A stretch of 64,000 nucleotides of DNA from Candidatus Izimoplasma sp. ZiA1 (GCA_002285055.1 NQYJ01000004.1:98381-162380), one strand, 5' to 3'. Counted from the stretch's first letter, positions 26,290 to 35,526 are shown. The notes: a model not told the origin generated them from the sequence alone. Made by a program: numbers and translations.

Positions 26290-27532
26290 TTGGTTCACCC
26301 TTTAAGAAAAATGTTGTATCCTTGATCAAGGTTTTTGCGGCTTCACTGATATCTTTTTTTGTAACATTTAAGATTTTTTGCTTTATTAGTTCAACATCTA
26401 CTTTTTTATCAAGTAATAAAGCTCTAAAGAATCTTGAACTTATAGCTCCTAGACTATCTAGACTTGAGTATAAAGAAGTTAAAATTAACTCTTTATGAGT
26501 CATGATAAGTTCTTCACTAATTTTTCCATTAATAATGTTTTTAAGGACTTTGTCGATTTCTTTTAGTACCGTATCTTTATCTTCTTTATTAATACCAGAG
26601 TAAACGAATAAAACACCTTTATATGGATCATAACTAGAGCTTATAAAATATACTTTACCTAAGTCTTCTCTGATTCTTGAGAATAAAAGTGATTCACTAC
26701 TTGCACCAAATAGACTATTAAAGACGATCATTGGGTAGTAATTTTTTGTGTTTATGAATGTTTTGTTTCGGTAACCTACTACTAGTTTTGACTGATAAAT
26801 ATCTTGTGTTTCCTCAATTGATTTTTCACTAAACTTAATTTCTTGATCATCAATTACACATACTTTTTTATCTTGAGTAGAAAAGTTTAGATTATCCTCA
26901 ATAATAGTAGATACTTTATCAAAATCAATATTACCAATAATGTTTAAATATACCTTATTAGTGGACATCATTTTTTCGTATTCATTTACACAATCATTAA
27001 GAGTAAGATCTTCTATATCCGATTCATTACCTAGACTTGAATATTTATATAATTCGTTCTCAAACATAGTTTCATTAAGTTTAATTGTTGCATATTTCAT
27101 TTTATCTGTATAAATAGATTCAAAATATTCATCAAGTAATCTTTTTTCTTCAATAAAAATAGGTTCAGTGAATAATGGATTATATAATATTTCTTTTAAG
27201 AAAATGATTGTTTTTTCAAACAAATTTTCATTGTTTAGTGTATACGGATTATCGATGATACTTAAATCAAAAGTTATAATGTGTGATTTACCAACTTTAG
27301 AAAGACCAACATTAAGTTTTAAGTTATACATATTTTCTAGTTCTTTTTGAAGTGCCACACGTGTACTATATTTCTTACTTATTGATTTCATAAGGTATGG
27401 CAAAAGACTTCTAGATGTGATGTGTTCATTCATCGGTCCTAGAAAGTGTATTTGAATTTTAGTTGACTTAAATTTATCAACTTTAACTAATGTGGTTCTA
27501 ATATTATTGATATTTAGTATTTTTGACTCCAT
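26279..27532 (-). CDS. ymfF: M16-family peptidase-like protein, YmfF-like (inactive partner)
   Basis: A 417-residue M16 homologue lacking the HXXEH zinc motif; it retains the R/Y substrate-binding region (SLFGASSESLLFSRIREDLG, VYFISSSYDPYKGV). It is taken as the non-catalytic partner of the downstream YmfH, as in other M16B pairs. GGAGATAATTT precedes the ATG. It lies just downstream of the deoD terminator with no separate promoter visible, so expression may depend on read-through. Confidence 0.85.
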   Translation of the reverse strand: MESKILNINNIRTTLVKVDKFKSTKIQIHFLGPMNEHITSRSLLPYLMKSISKKYSTRVALQKELENMYNLKLNVGLSKVGKSHIITFDLSIIDNPYTLNNENLFEKTIIFLKEILYNPLFTEPIFIEEKRLLDEYFESIYTDKMKYATIKLNETMFENELYKYSSLGNESDIEDLTLNDCVNEYEKMMSTNKVYLNIIGNIDFDKVSTIIEDNLNFSTQDKKVCVIDDQEIKFSEKSIEETQDIYQSKLVVGYRNKTFINTKNYYPMIVFNSLFGASSESLLFSRIREDLGKVYFISSSYDPYKGVLFVYSGINKEDKDTVLKEIDKVLKNIINGKISEELIMTHKELILTSLYSSLDSLGAISSRFFRALLLDKKVDVELIKQKILNVTKKDISEAAKTLIKDTTFFLKGEPNDN

Positions 27533-27544
27533 AAATTATCTCCT

Positions 27545-27569
27545 AAAAAAAGTGCATAAGCACTTTTTT
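27545..27569 (-). terminator. Terminator after deoD
   Basis: Stem AAAAAAGTGC / GCACTTTTTT with a 4-base loop, T-run on the minus strand. Confidence 0.8.
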
Positions 27570-27577
27570 ATTTAGTA

Positions 27578-28285
27578 TTATTCAGCAATTCTTAAAGCAA
27601 TTTCCATCATGTTTGTGAATGCGTTTTGACGTTCATCAGCACTCGTTTCTTCGTGTGTTACTAAATTATCTGAAATAGTTAATAAGCAAGCTGCTTTTTT
27701 ATTTAATACATTTGCATTATGGAATAAAGCAAATGATTCCATTTCTACTGCTACACATCCGTGATTATCTCTGATGTCATTAAAAACGGCGAAATTTTCA
27801 CGATAGAATACATCACTTGAATGAATTGTACCAAGTGTAACTGGCATTTTAATTTCTTTAGCAATTTCTAATATTCTTTCATTTAATTCTTTTGATGGAT
27901 ATGTTAAATCATCTTCGTAATCACCTTGAGTTTTTGCAAAAGTTGATTCACTCCATGCGGCATCAGCTAATACAACATCATATAGATTCAAGTCTTTTGT
28001 ATAAGCTCCAGCACTACCAATTCTAATAATATTTTCAACATCATAGAATTTATATAATTCATATGAATAAATTCCGATACTAGGCATTCCCATTCCTGAT
28101 CCCATAACTGAGATTTGTTTACCTTGGAAAGTTCCTGTATAACCAAACATATTTCTAACTGTATTAAATTGTGTCACATTTTCTAAAAAGTTTTCTGCGA
28201 TATATTTTGCACGTAATGGGTCACCTGGCATTAAAACTGTTTTAGCTATTTGTCCTTCTACTGCGCTATTATGTGGTGTACTCAT
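27578..28285 (-). CDS. deoD: Purine nucleoside phosphorylase, DeoD type
   Basis: A 235-residue hexameric-type phosphorylase splitting purine (deoxy)nucleosides. MSTPHNSAVEGQIAKTVLMP-GDPLRAKYIA and the phosphate-binding GSGMGMPSIGIYSYELY are diagnostic; VEMESFALF and TISDNL hold the catalytic residues. Last gene of the yczE-yczE-deoC-deoD operon, 11 bases after deoC. It supplies deoxyribose-1-phosphate to the DeoC route; the mutase DeoB is not in the window. Confidence 0.96.
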   Translation of the reverse strand: MSTPHNSAVEGQIAKTVLMPGDPLRAKYIAENFLENVTQFNTVRNMFGYTGTFQGKQISVMGSGMGMPSIGIYSYELYKFYDVENIIRIGSAGAYTKDLNLYDVVLADAAWSESTFAKTQGDYEDDLTYPSKELNERILEIAKEIKMPVTLGTIHSSDVFYRENFAVFNDIRDNHGCVAVEMESFALFHNANVLNKKAACLLTISDNLVTHEETSADERQNAFTNMMEIALRIAE

Positions 28286-28296
28286 AATTATTCCTC

Positions 28297-28956
28297 CTAA
28301 TAATCTGTATCTGATACAAGGCCTTGCATTAACTTAACTCCACTACTAGTACCAATTCTAGTAGCTCCAGCCTTAACCATTAAATCTACATCTTCTTTAC
28401 TTCTAACTCCACCGCTTGCTTTTACTTCTTTATCTTTAGCAATTGATTTCATAAGTTTTACATCTTCAACTAAAGCTCCACCAGTTCCAAAACCAGTTGA
28501 TGTTTTAATAAAATCAGCTCCAGCATCAATTGATGCCTTACTTACTCCTTCAATTTCTTCTTTAGTTAAATAACAAGTTTCTAAGATTACTTTTAAAGTT
28601 TTGTCTCCACATGCCGCTTTAACGTTTTTAACCTCATTATAAATGTAATCATAATTGTGTTCCTTAGCCATACCAACATTTAAAACCATATCGATTTCAT
28701 CTGCACCTTTATTAACCGCATCTTTAGCTTCAAAAGCTTTTGATTCAATTGTGTTTGCTCCTAAAGGGAAACCAATTACAGTACAAACAAGTACTTCAGT
28801 ACCTTTTAATTCTAAGTTAGCATGTTCAACCCAAAATGGATTTACACAAACACTTTTAAAGTTATATTCTTTAGCCTCTTTTAATAATGTGTTAATTTCT
28901 TCACTAGTTCCAAATGCTTTTAAATAAGTATGATCAATCATTTTGTTCAAATTCAT
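28297..28956 (-). CDS. deoC: Deoxyribose-phosphate aldolase
   Basis: A class I aldolase cleaving deoxyribose-5-phosphate to glyceraldehyde-3-phosphate and acetaldehyde. The Schiff-base lysine lies in DFIKTSTGFGTGGA, and VKASGGVRSKEDVDLMVKAG and TRIGTSSGVKL form the phosphate site. I choose the ATG at 28956 (MNLNKMIDHTYLKA, 219 residues) with AAAGGG ~10 bases upstream; the in-frame ATG at 28974 has no ribosome site. Either start overlaps the preceding membrane-protein gene, implying coupling. Confidence 0.95.
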   Translation of the reverse strand: MNLNKMIDHTYLKAFGTSEEINTLLKEAKEYNFKSVCVNPFWVEHANLELKGTEVLVCTVIGFPLGANTIESKAFEAKDAVNKGADEIDMVLNVGMAKEHNYDYIYNEVKNVKAACGDKTLKVILETCYLTKEEIEGVSKASIDAGADFIKTSTGFGTGGALVEDVKLMKSIAKDKEVKASGGVRSKEDVDLMVKAGATRIGTSSGVKLMQGLVSDTDY

Positions 28957-29590
28957 ATTTTCCAACCCTTTCATATAATTTAAGATTTAAGTTTATAATT
29001 TTTCCAACACTTAAACTGAATATAAGTGTTCCAATGTTTATCATTCCAAATCCTTCACCAGCCATTAAGCTTAAAACTAAAGCTATAGCAACAGCACATA
29101 GCTCCATAATAGTTCTAACTAGGGTTAAACGATTTGTTTTAAAGATTCTAAGAAGAGTTAACATTAACTCATCAAAGACTCCTGCAGGTAATGTTGAGAC
29201 GATTAACATACTCCCACCAGCAGGTAAAAATATAAGTCCTGTAATATAACCAACAACTCTCATTATACCACTAGGCTCAAAATTATTTAATAAGAAATGC
29301 AAATTAAAAATATCAATTAAGTTCCCAACTAACAAGATAGGAATTACCATAAATAAATATTTTAGATTCTTATTTACTATAATAACGAACAAGGTAACAC
29401 TAAGAGCAACATAGATAGTTGCACTACCTAAGCTAATTCCAGTCAGCTTACTTAATCCATAATGAAGTGTATCCCATGTACTTACACCAAGATTACTTCT
29501 AATTAAGATTACAACTCCAAGAGCAATTAATAATGCTCCTATAAAATAAATTAAAATGTTTGAGAATGTTACTTCTACTTTTTTATTCAT
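28934..29590 (-). CDS. YczE/YitT-like integral membrane protein, copy 2
   Basis: A 218-residue protein with five to six membrane helices and the family segment LIRSNLGVSTWDTLHYGLSK near residue 30, plus LPAGVFDELMLTLLR. The family has no settled function. It is a tandem paralogue of the upstream gene (WDT...G and FDEL motifs shared), overlapping it as ATGA, and overlaps deoC downstream. Co-transcription with deoC/deoD suggests a role in moving a nucleoside, base or sugar, which is inference only. Confidence 0.8.
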   Translation of the reverse strand: MNKKVEVTFSNILIYFIGALLIALGVVILIRSNLGVSTWDTLHYGLSKLTGISLGSATIYVALSVTLFVIIVNKNLKYLFMVIPILLVGNLIDIFNLHFLLNNFEPSGIMRVVGYITGLIFLPAGGSMLIVSTLPAGVFDELMLTLLRIFKTNRLTLVRTIMELCAVAIALVLSLMAGEGFGMINIGTLIFSLSVGKIINLNLKLYERVGKYEFEQND

Positions 29591-30216
29591 ACTTTTAACC
29601 TCTTTAAAAGATTTAAATAGTAATGAATAAACGAACCAATAAAGGCTGCTACCACAAAACTACCAATTCCAACAGCACCAAATTTAATGCCAGCTATAAA
29701 TCCAATAATTGTACCAAGTAGCACACCAGTAAGTTCAATTGATAATCTTACAGGCTTTAATCCTTTTTTAGTAATCTTCATTATCATAATTGTTAACTCA
29801 TCAAACACAAAGGCCGGAAATCCCGTGTGAATAACTAATGCTAACCCAAAAGGTAACGATAACATTCCACCAATAAATAATAAGACTCTTGCGAGTAAAT
29901 TAAAATTATCGCCAAATACTAAAATATCCCAAAAATCAATTGCAAAACCAACACTTAATATTGGTACTAACATAAATAAGAAACGTAAGTTTTTATTATA
30001 GATAATCACAATTAACATTAAGGTTGATGATATAATCATTGATGTTTGACCTCTAGTTGCTTTTAGTAAGGCGCTTAGGTTATATGTTACTGTATCCCAA
30101 GGTCCTGCACCAAAGTTAGCTCGATAAAACATTACTGCACCAAGTCCAACAATGAAGAAACCAAGAAAATAGAAAATGATGTTTTTTACATTAAGTTTTA
30201 CTACTCTATCTTCCAC
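29587..30216 (-). CDS. YczE/YitT-like integral membrane protein, copy 1
   Basis: A 209-residue paralogue of copy 2: MFYRANFGAGPWDTVTYNLS, RGQTSMIIS, and HTGFPAFVFDELTIMIMK are the matching family segments. First gene of the operon, with a GTG start (GTG GAA GAT) 7 bases after GGAG, directly behind the riboswitch-like leader. The two copies may form a heterodimer (inference). Confidence 0.8.
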   Translation of the reverse strand: MEDRVVKLNVKNIIFYFLGFFIVGLGAVMFYRANFGAGPWDTVTYNLSALLKATRGQTSMIISSTLMLIVIIYNKNLRFLFMLVPILSVGFAIDFWDILVFGDNFNLLARVLLFIGGMLSLPFGLALVIHTGFPAFVFDELTIMIMKITKKGLKPVRLSIELTGVLLGTIIGFIAGIKFGAVGIGSFVVAAFIGSFIHYYLNLLKRLKV

Positions 30217-30248
30217 TATTTCACTCCTTTCAATAAAAAATTATTATT

Positions 30249-30319
30249 GAAATTCGTAGTAAGTCAATTTAAGGGGACTTGTTACTTCTCCTAACCGTAT
30301 TATAGGATTAAAGAATTTC
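30249..30319 (-). ncRNA. Purine-riboswitch-scaffold leader with altered core (ligand unknown; guanine/deoxyguanosine class suspected)
   Basis: The three-way junction of the purine riboswitch is preserved. P1 GAAATTC / GAATTTC (30319-30313 / 30255-30249) has seven perfect pairs. P2 is CCTA / TAGG with a 7-base loop AATACGG. P3 is AAGTC / GACTT (30280-30276 / 30265-30261) with a loop containing CCTTAAA, so the GG-CC loop kiss is possible. The ligand-binding J2/3 strand is AGAAGTAAC (30289-30281) instead of the near-invariant AGUUUCUAC, while J3/1 is ACTAC, keeping C at the specificity position (guanine-like). Downstream, TTTCAATAA can pair with TTATTGAAA abutting the GGAG ribosome site, in conflict with P1, so ligand binding should favour translation. 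Confidence 0.7.
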
Positions 30320-30326
30320 ACACTAT

Positions 30327-30355
30327 ATTTTACTAAAATTATTGCATTAAAGCAA
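30327..30355 (-). promoter_or_regulatory. Probable promoter of the yczE-deoC-deoD operon
   Basis: TTGCTT at 30355-30350, 17-base spacer, TAAAAT at 30332-30327 on the minus strand. Transcription would start just before P1 of the aptamer. Confidence 0.6.
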
Positions 30356-30410
30356 TCAATTAAGAAAAGAAAAAGGCTTTCTTTTTTTATTTCATATGAT
30401 ATTAAAATAA

Positions 30411-30442
30411 AAACAGCACATAATAGAATTTATGTGCTGTTT
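30411..30442 (-). terminator. ileS terminator
   Basis: Thirteen-bp stem AAACAGCACATAA / TTATGTGCTGTTT with a 6-base loop, downstream of the ileS stop on the minus strand, followed by TTTATTTT. Confidence 0.85.
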
Positions 30443-30445
30443 GTT

Positions 30446-33169
30446 TTACTTAATTACTTCGCTGCAACGTTCACAAATACCATCTTCAGTATGTTCCACT
30501 ACTTGCCAACAACGATCACAAGTTTCGCCTTCAGCTTTGAACACATCAATGCTTAAGTTATTAAATGTATATTTACCAGTTCCTTCTTTCATTTCGAACT
30601 GACTTACAATAAATAGTTGTCCTAAGTTGAAGTTGATACTTTCTAATAATTCTTTTGTTTCATTTTCTGGATATAAAACTAATTTAGCGTTAAAGCTTTT
30701 ACCAATAACTTTTTCGTTACGAGCTTCTTCTAAAGCTTTAAGTACATTATCTCTAACATCCATAAATTTATCGTATTTAACCAATAATTCCTCATTACCA
30801 AGTTCTTGATACTCAGGCATGTTTTCTAAATAAATATCTTCACAATCAGTATATGGAAGATGATTATATAGTTCATGAGCTGTATGTGGTAGGTATGGAG
30901 TTAAAAGTTTTAATAATGATAATAATGTATTATAGAATCCTGTTTGAATACTACGACGGCTATGATCATCAGCTTTTTCAATATATAAAATATCTTTTGT
31001 ATAATCTAAATAGAATGCACTTAACTCTCTTGTAACAAAATTAGTGATTTCTCGATAAACAGTATCAAATTCATAATCATCATAATGAGCTGTAACATCT
31101 TTGATTAAATTATTAAGTTTTAACATCATATATTGATCTGGTTCATTCATATCCTCAAATGCAACTGCATCAGTTTTAGGATTAAAATCGCTGATATTAC
31201 CTGCGATGAAACGGAATGTATTTCTGATTTTACGATATGATTCACTTACTTGTTTCATCATATCATCACTAATTCTTACATCACTTTGATAATCAACACT
31301 TGATACCCATAAACGTAAGATATCTGCACCCATTTGTTTCATTAGTTTTAAAGGATCAACAACATTACCTGTTGATTTAGACATTTTACGACCTTCACCA
31401 TCTAATACAAATCCATGAGTTAAAACGCCTTTATAAGGAGCTATTCCTTTTGCAGCAACACCAGTTGATAAACTTGAATTAAACCAACCACGGTATTGAT
31501 CACTACCTTCTAAATATAAATCACATGGATAAGGCATTCCAAAATCTAACATCCCACCATGGTGACTTGTTCCTGAATCAAACCATACATCAAGGATGTC
31601 AGTTTCTTTTGTAAACTCACCATTTGGTGAATGAACATTAGTATAACCCTCTGGTAACAAATCTTTTGCTTCTCTTAAATACCAAGCGTTACTTCCTTCA
31701 CTAGCGAATACACTAGCAACATGATTAATAACGTCTTTATCTAAAATTTCTGTACCATCTTCACAGTAGAATACAGGAATTGGAACTCCCCAAGCTCTTT
31801 GGCGTGAAATACACCAAGCTTCACGGTCTTTGACCATGTTTTCCATTCTTGTTTCACCCCAAGAAGGATACCATTTCACTTTGTGGATTTCACTAATCAT
31901 GTCTTCTTTTAAAGATTCAATAGATGCAAACCACTGAGGTGTAGCTCTAAAGATGACTGGTTTTTTTGTTCTCCAGTCATGAGGATAACTATGAGTAATC
32001 CATACTAAATCTAATAAATAACCCATATCTTCTAAATCTTGAACTACTGTTTTGTTACAGTCTTCAATGAACTGACCTTCATACTTACCAGCTTCACTAG
32101 TCATATAACCTTTTGGATCAACAGGACATAATGTTTCTAATCCGTATTTTTGTCCAATCATAAAGTCATCTTCACCGTGTCCTGGAGCTGTATGTACTAA
32201 TCCAGTACCACCTTCAATCGTAACGTGATGTCCTAAAACAACAGGGCTAATACGATCATATAAAGGGTGTTTATATGTCATTCCTTCAAGTTCATAACCT
32301 TTTACTTCTTTTAATACTTCAACAGATTCCCATTTTAAAACTGATTTTAATTCATTAATTAACTCAGTAGCTACTAAGTATTTTTCAGTTCCAACTTGAA
32401 CAAATGAATAAAGTAAGTTATCACCAACAGCAATTGCTAAGTTTGCAGGGATAGTCCATGGTGTAGTTGTCCAAATTAAGAATTTAAAATCTGCATCAAA
32501 TACATTTAACTTTTCAACTGCATCCATTGATACATAAATTGAAGGTGATTTTTTGTCATGATACTCAATTTCAGCCTCAGCTAAAGCAGTTTCACTTGAT
32601 GGAGACCAAAATACAGGTTTTAAACCTTTAAAGATTAAACCTTTTTCTACCATATCAGCGAAAACTCTTATCTGTGATGCTTCGTATTTTTTATCTAGTG
32701 TTACATAAGGATTATCCCATTCACCTAAAATACCTAGGCGTTTGAATTGATCACGTTGTTTATCAACTTGTTCAAGAGCATACTCTTCACATAACTTTCT
32801 AAATGTAACTAAATCAAGTTCTTTACGATTTACTTTTTTAGTTTTAGTTAATGCACTTTCGATTGGTAAACCATGTGTATCCCAACCTGGTACATATCTT
32901 GTATAAAAACCTTTCATACTTTTATAACGCACGATGAAATCTTTTAAGGTTTTATTTAAAGCATGTCCGATATGAATGTTTCCATTAGCATACGGAGGAC
33001 CATCTGGTAAAACAAATTCTTTATTTCCTTTATTTTTTGCTAAACGTTTTTGATATAAATCCATCTCGTTCCATTTTTCTTGCATTAATGGTTCATTATT
33101 ACCTAGGTTTCCACGCATTGGGAAAGTTGTTTTAGGCATTAATAATGTACTTTTATAATCTTTACTCAT
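30446..33169 (-). CDS. ileS: Isoleucyl-tRNA synthetase
   Basis: A 907-residue class I synthetase of the bacterial (mupirocin-sensitive-type) form. Signature HIGH is in [17 protein letters not shown] in [11 protein letters not shown], the CP1 editing domain contains [11 protein letters not shown], and the C-terminal zinc finger is [19 protein letters not shown]. The ATG at 33169 follows AAGGAGTGATTTG; the TTG at 33172 is part of that region. It sits downstream of the ylm cell-division genes as in Bacillus, but divIVA and lspA are absent. Controlled by a T-box. Confidence 0.97.
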   Translation of the reverse strand: MSKDYKSTLLMPKTTFPMRGNLGNNEPLMQEKWNEMDLYQKRLAKNKGNKEFVLPDGPPYANGNIHIGHALNKTLKDFIVRYKSMKGFYTRYVPGWDTHGLPIESALTKTKKVNRKELDLVTFRKLCEEYALEQVDKQRDQFKRLGILGEWDNPYVTLDKKYEASQIRVFADMVEKGLIFKGLKPVFWSPSSETALAEAEIEYHDKKSPSIYVSMDAVEKLNVFDADFKFLIWTTTPWTIPANLAIAVGDNLLYSFVQVGTEKYLVATELINELKSVLKWESVEVLKEVKGYELEGMTYKHPLYDRISPVVLGHHVTIEGGTGLVHTAPGHGEDDFMIGQKYGLETLCPVDPKGYMTSEAGKYEGQFIEDCNKTVVQDLEDMGYLLDLVWITHSYPHDWRTKKPVIFRATPQWFASIESLKEDMISEIHKVKWYPSWGETRMENMVKDREAWCISRQRAWGVPIPVFYCEDGTEILDKDVINHVASVFASEGSNAWYLREAKDLLPEGYTNVHSPNGEFTKETDILDVWFDSGTSHHGGMLDFGMPYPCDLYLEGSDQYRGWFNSSLSTGVAAKGIAPYKGVLTHGFVLDGEGRKMSKSTGNVVDPLKLMKQMGADILRLWVSSVDYQSDVRISDDMMKQVSESYRKIRNTFRFIAGNISDFNPKTDAVAFEDMNEPDQYMMLKLNNLIKDVTAHYDDYEFDTVYREITNFVTRELSAFYLDYTKDILYIEKADDHSRRSIQTGFYNTLLSLLKLLTPYLPHTAHELYNHLPYTDCEDIYLENMPEYQELGNEELLVKYDKFMDVRDNVLKALEEARNEKVIGKSFNAKLVLYPENETKELLESINFNLGQLFIVSQFEMKEGTGKYTFNNLSIDVFKAEGETCDRCWQVVEHTEDGICERCSEVIK

Positions 33170-33189
33170 CAAATCACTCCTTTTAAATA

Positions 33190-33426
33190 TAAAAAAAATT
33201 CGTCCTTAAAATAAAGGACGAATATAATTATCCGTGGTACCACCTTAGTTCTAGATAAATCTAGCACTCGATATCTTAACGCGATTAACGTCTTATCTTA
33301 CTTAGAGTTCAGATAAGCTCATCATAGGGGATATAAATACTAAGTTTATTCCAAGTTTTCAGCTACCCTTGGTCTCTTCTAAATAAAATTAATAATATTT
33401 ACTTGTCCTAATCATTGATTTCCTTT
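33190..33426 (-). promoter_or_regulatory. T-box leader of ileS with intrinsic terminator
   Basis: The canonical T-box sequence AAGGTGGTACCACGGA is at 33246-33231 on the minus strand. Downstream, the terminator stem ATTCGTCCTT / AAGGACGAAT (33223-33214 / 33207-33198) is followed by eight Ts. Upstream, a long structured Stem I region contains a candidate ATC (Ile) specifier at 33314-33312. Uncharged tRNA-Ile pairing would stabilise the antiterminator and switch on ileS. The specifier assignment is tentative; the T-box itself is certain. Confidence 0.93.
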
Positions 33427-33428
33427 TC

Positions 33429-33456
33429 ATTTTACCAAAATTTAAGATAAATACAA
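33429..33456 (-). promoter_or_regulatory. Probable ileS T-box promoter
   Basis: TTGTAT at 33456-33451, 16-base spacer, TAAAAT at 33434-33429 on the minus strand, immediately downstream of ylmH. Confidence 0.55.
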
Positions 33457-33462
33457 TACTTT

Positions 33463-34173
33463 TTATACAAATTTTCCAATTGATAAAACGATATTGTCTT
33501 TTTTTGTCCGTAATGAATCATTTTTAATGATATATCTACCATATTTCCTTATAGAAATAATATCTCCAACATTTACTTGTTTTGTTTTATTAGTAAAGGG
33601 TTTATGATTAATTTTTACAAGATCATTCTCAATTAATTCTTTGGCAAATTCACGATTTTTATTGATTATTTTTGAAACCACTAAATCAAGTCTTAAGGAT
33701 TTAGTTATAATTGTAAAATCTTGGTAGTTAATTGTTCTTATATAATTACTACCATCAACTTTTGAAATGCTAATTATGTTATTACCTATTTTTCTAAACT
33801 CATTAATAATCAAGTTGTCTAACTCGGTTTTAATAAAGAATACATTATCTAATGGGATAATATCACCAATTGATTCTTTAGAAATCCCAAGAGCAATTAA
33901 ACTTCCTAAGATATTCTGATGAGTTAAAACAAAATTATCATTAAGAGTAATTTTAAAGCAACTAACATTTTTAATAAATTCATTATTATAAGATACAATT
34001 AACCTTTTAAGTTCGGGATTATTATATCCACCATCTAATACATATGGAATATAAATTAGTTTATCATTTATGTGAGTTTGTTCCTCTACTGTTAAAAAAT
34101 TAGTCGAGTAGGTTTTATTATTGCTAATTGATTCTAAAACAAGATTCTCTAATCTTTTTCTAAATTCTTTCAT
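33463..34173 (-). CDS. ylmH: YlmH-like S4-domain RNA-binding protein
   Basis: A 236-residue cytoplasmic protein. The N-terminal part resembles the YlmH RNA-binding module (FLTVEEQTHINDKL, RLIVSYN), and the C-terminal ~70 residues are an S4 domain (LRLDLVVSKIINKNREFAKE-LIENDLVKINHK). In Bacillota YlmH is a ribosome-associated factor encoded in the division gene cluster. It overlaps the ylmG stop as TAATG. The S4 core is clear; the N-terminal part is weaker. Confidence 0.85.
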   Translation of the reverse strand: MKEFRKRLENLVLESISNNKTYSTNFLTVEEQTHINDKLIYIPYVLDGGYNNPELKRLIVSYNNEFIKNVSCFKITLNDNFVLTHQNILGSLIALGISKESIGDIIPLDNVFFIKTELDNLIINEFRKIGNNIISISKVDGSNYIRTINYQDFTIITKSLRLDLVVSKIINKNREFAKELIENDLVKINHKPFTNKTKQVNVGDIISIRKYGRYIIKNDSLRTKKDNIVLSIGKFV

Positions 34174-34433
34174 TAAATTAATGTGTTAAAGAATAAAGCT
34201 ATTCCTCTCATCCCAAAATCGTACAATATTAATCCAACGATTGGTGTGAAATCAAAATATCCAAAGACAATAACACCTCTAAATACTCGTAAATATGGAT
34301 CAGCTAATCTTTTAATAGCTAAGTATATAAAATTATTATGTAGTGATGGGAACCATGATAATAAAATATATGCAATGATAGTATAATAATATCCTTGTAA
34401 TAAGATAAGGATTAATGATAAAAATAATGCCAT
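34173..34433 (-). CDS. ylmG: YlmG/YggT family membrane protein
   Basis: An 86-residue protein with two hydrophobic segments, a short version of the YggT family. SWFPSLHNN and RLADPYLRVFRGVI are the conserved loop and helix motifs. The family is linked to cell-shape and division gene clusters, with no defined biochemical role. It is coupled by TAATG overlaps with both sepF and ylmH. Confidence 0.85.
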   Translation of the reverse strand: MALFLSLILILLQGYYYTIIAYILLSWFPSLHNNFIYLAIKRLADPYLRVFRGVIVFGYFDFTPIVGLILYDFGMRGIALFFNTLI

Positions 34434-34720
34434 TATTCTTTATGCTCTCTTACAAATTTTCTTAAAGACCCATCTTTGTAATCCTCTTTAGTTGCAAACA
34501 AGAAGATTTTATCTTGTATTTGTTCTATTTCTCCATCTAAAGCATATATTACACCACTTAAGAATGTTAATATTTTATTTGCTTCAATTTTATCAAACTC
34601 TTCAAAATTAACAATTAAAGGACGACCTTCAAGTAATTTATCTGCAGTTTTTAAAACGTCAATGTCATCGTTAAACAACACAAACTCAACACGGTCAAAT
34701 GCTTTTTTATTTTTTGCCAT
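34433..34720 (-). CDS. sepF: SepF, core domain only (no membrane-targeting helix)
   Basis: A 95-residue SepF, which bundles FtsZ filaments. The core is intact: FVLFNDDIDVLKTADKLLEG, RPLIVNFEEFD, and RKILTFLSG-like KILTFLSGVIYALDGEIEQI. Typical SepF is ~150 residues with an N-terminal amphipathic membrane anchor and a linker; here the ATG (after GAGGTGA) opens straight into the core, and the upstream bases are ylmE. Another membrane anchor for the Z-ring is therefore expected. Confidence 0.9.
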   Translation of the reverse strand: MAKNKKAFDRVEFVLFNDDIDVLKTADKLLEGRPLIVNFEEFDKIEANKILTFLSGVIYALDGEIEQIQDKIFLFATKEDYKDGSLRKFVREHKE

Positions 34721-35368
34721 TTACTTCACCTCGTTTTTTAATAAGACACTACCAAGTCGTAAGTAAGTACCTTCACACTCTAATGCTACTAAGTAATCAT
34801 TACTCATCCCAATAGATAGTTCATTTATGTTTAAATCTAAATCAGCTTTAATAGATTTTTTTAGATTTGTTAACTTTTGAAATTCATTCTTAATAATTTC
34901 TTTATCATCAGTTAATTCAGCCATACCCATAAAACCAATGATTTGGATATTTTGGAATGGTTTTAAAGCGATTATAAAGTCTTTGACTTCATTAACTTCT
35001 AACCCGTGTTTATTTTCCTCATTACTAATATTGACTTGAAGGAAAACTTTAAGTGGTGAAGTTCTTCTTTTATTTATTTCTTCTGCTAGTTTAAGATTAT
35101 CTAAACTATGCAAATAGTCAATTGAATTAATCAATTTTTTTACTTTTTTAGTTTGTAGAGTACCGATAAAATGCCAAATAATTGGTAGATCTTTTAAATT
35201 CTCATATTTTTCAACAAATGCCTCAACACGGTTTTCACCAAATTCATTGATGCCATAACTAAATAATTCACGCATTTTAATATCATCGATATATTTTGTT
35301 GCTGCTACTATATGAACATCTTTGTAGTCCTTGATTTTTGCTTTAATGCTTTGAATGTTTTGCTTCAT
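34721..35368 (-). CDS. ylmE: YlmE/YggS family PLP-binding protein
   Basis: A 215-residue single-domain alanine-racemase-like barrel of the PLP homeostasis protein family. The PLP lysine is in HIVAATKYID; GINEFGENRVEAF, WHFIGTLQTKKVKKLI and GLEVNEV are conserved, and SIGMSNDYLVALECEGTYLR-LGSVL binds the phosphate. Its ATG overlaps the TGA of the 53-residue membrane protein gene (ATGA). It directly precedes sepF. Confidence 0.93.
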   Translation of the reverse strand: MKQNIQSIKAKIKDYKDVHIVAATKYIDDIKMRELFSYGINEFGENRVEAFVEKYENLKDLPIIWHFIGTLQTKKVKKLINSIDYLHSLDNLKLAEEINKRRTSPLKVFLQVNISNEENKHGLEVNEVKDFIIALKPFQNIQIIGFMGMAELTDDKEIIKNEFQKLTNLKKSIKADLDLNINELSIGMSNDYLVALECEGTYLRLGSVLLKNEVK

Positions 35369-35526
35369 CTTTTTCTCCTATTTGAATAAGTAAATACTGA
35401 AGTTACGAACAATAATAAAATTACTATAAATAATGATAAAGAGTCTGGTTTTGATACGGGAATTAATAAATATATAAAGACTCCTAATGCAAATACAAAG
35501 TAACTAATATTATATGCTTTTTTCAT
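35365..35526 (-). CDS. 53-residue two-helix membrane protein in the ftsZ-sepF cluster, unknown
   Basis: A short gene reading MKKAYNISYFVFALGVFIYL at its start. Two hydrophobic segments (~residues 6-23 and 29-46) flank the short loop PVSKPDSL, and the basic tail is NRRKR, giving an N-in/C-in hairpin. GGTGAT lies 3 bases before the ATG, and the TGA stop overlaps the ylmE start as ATGA, so it is very likely translated and coupled. It has no family I recognise. Its place between ftsZ and sepF suggests a division role, perhaps a membrane anchor (inference). Confidence 0.7.
   Translation of the reverse strand: MKKAYNISYFVFALGVFIYLLIPVSKPDSLSLFIVILLLFVTSVFTYSNRRKR

Noticed and set aside
27533..27577. 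Separate promoter for ymfF
   Set aside because: Only the deoD terminator and a ribosome site fit in the 45-base gap; no -35/-10 pair is visible there.
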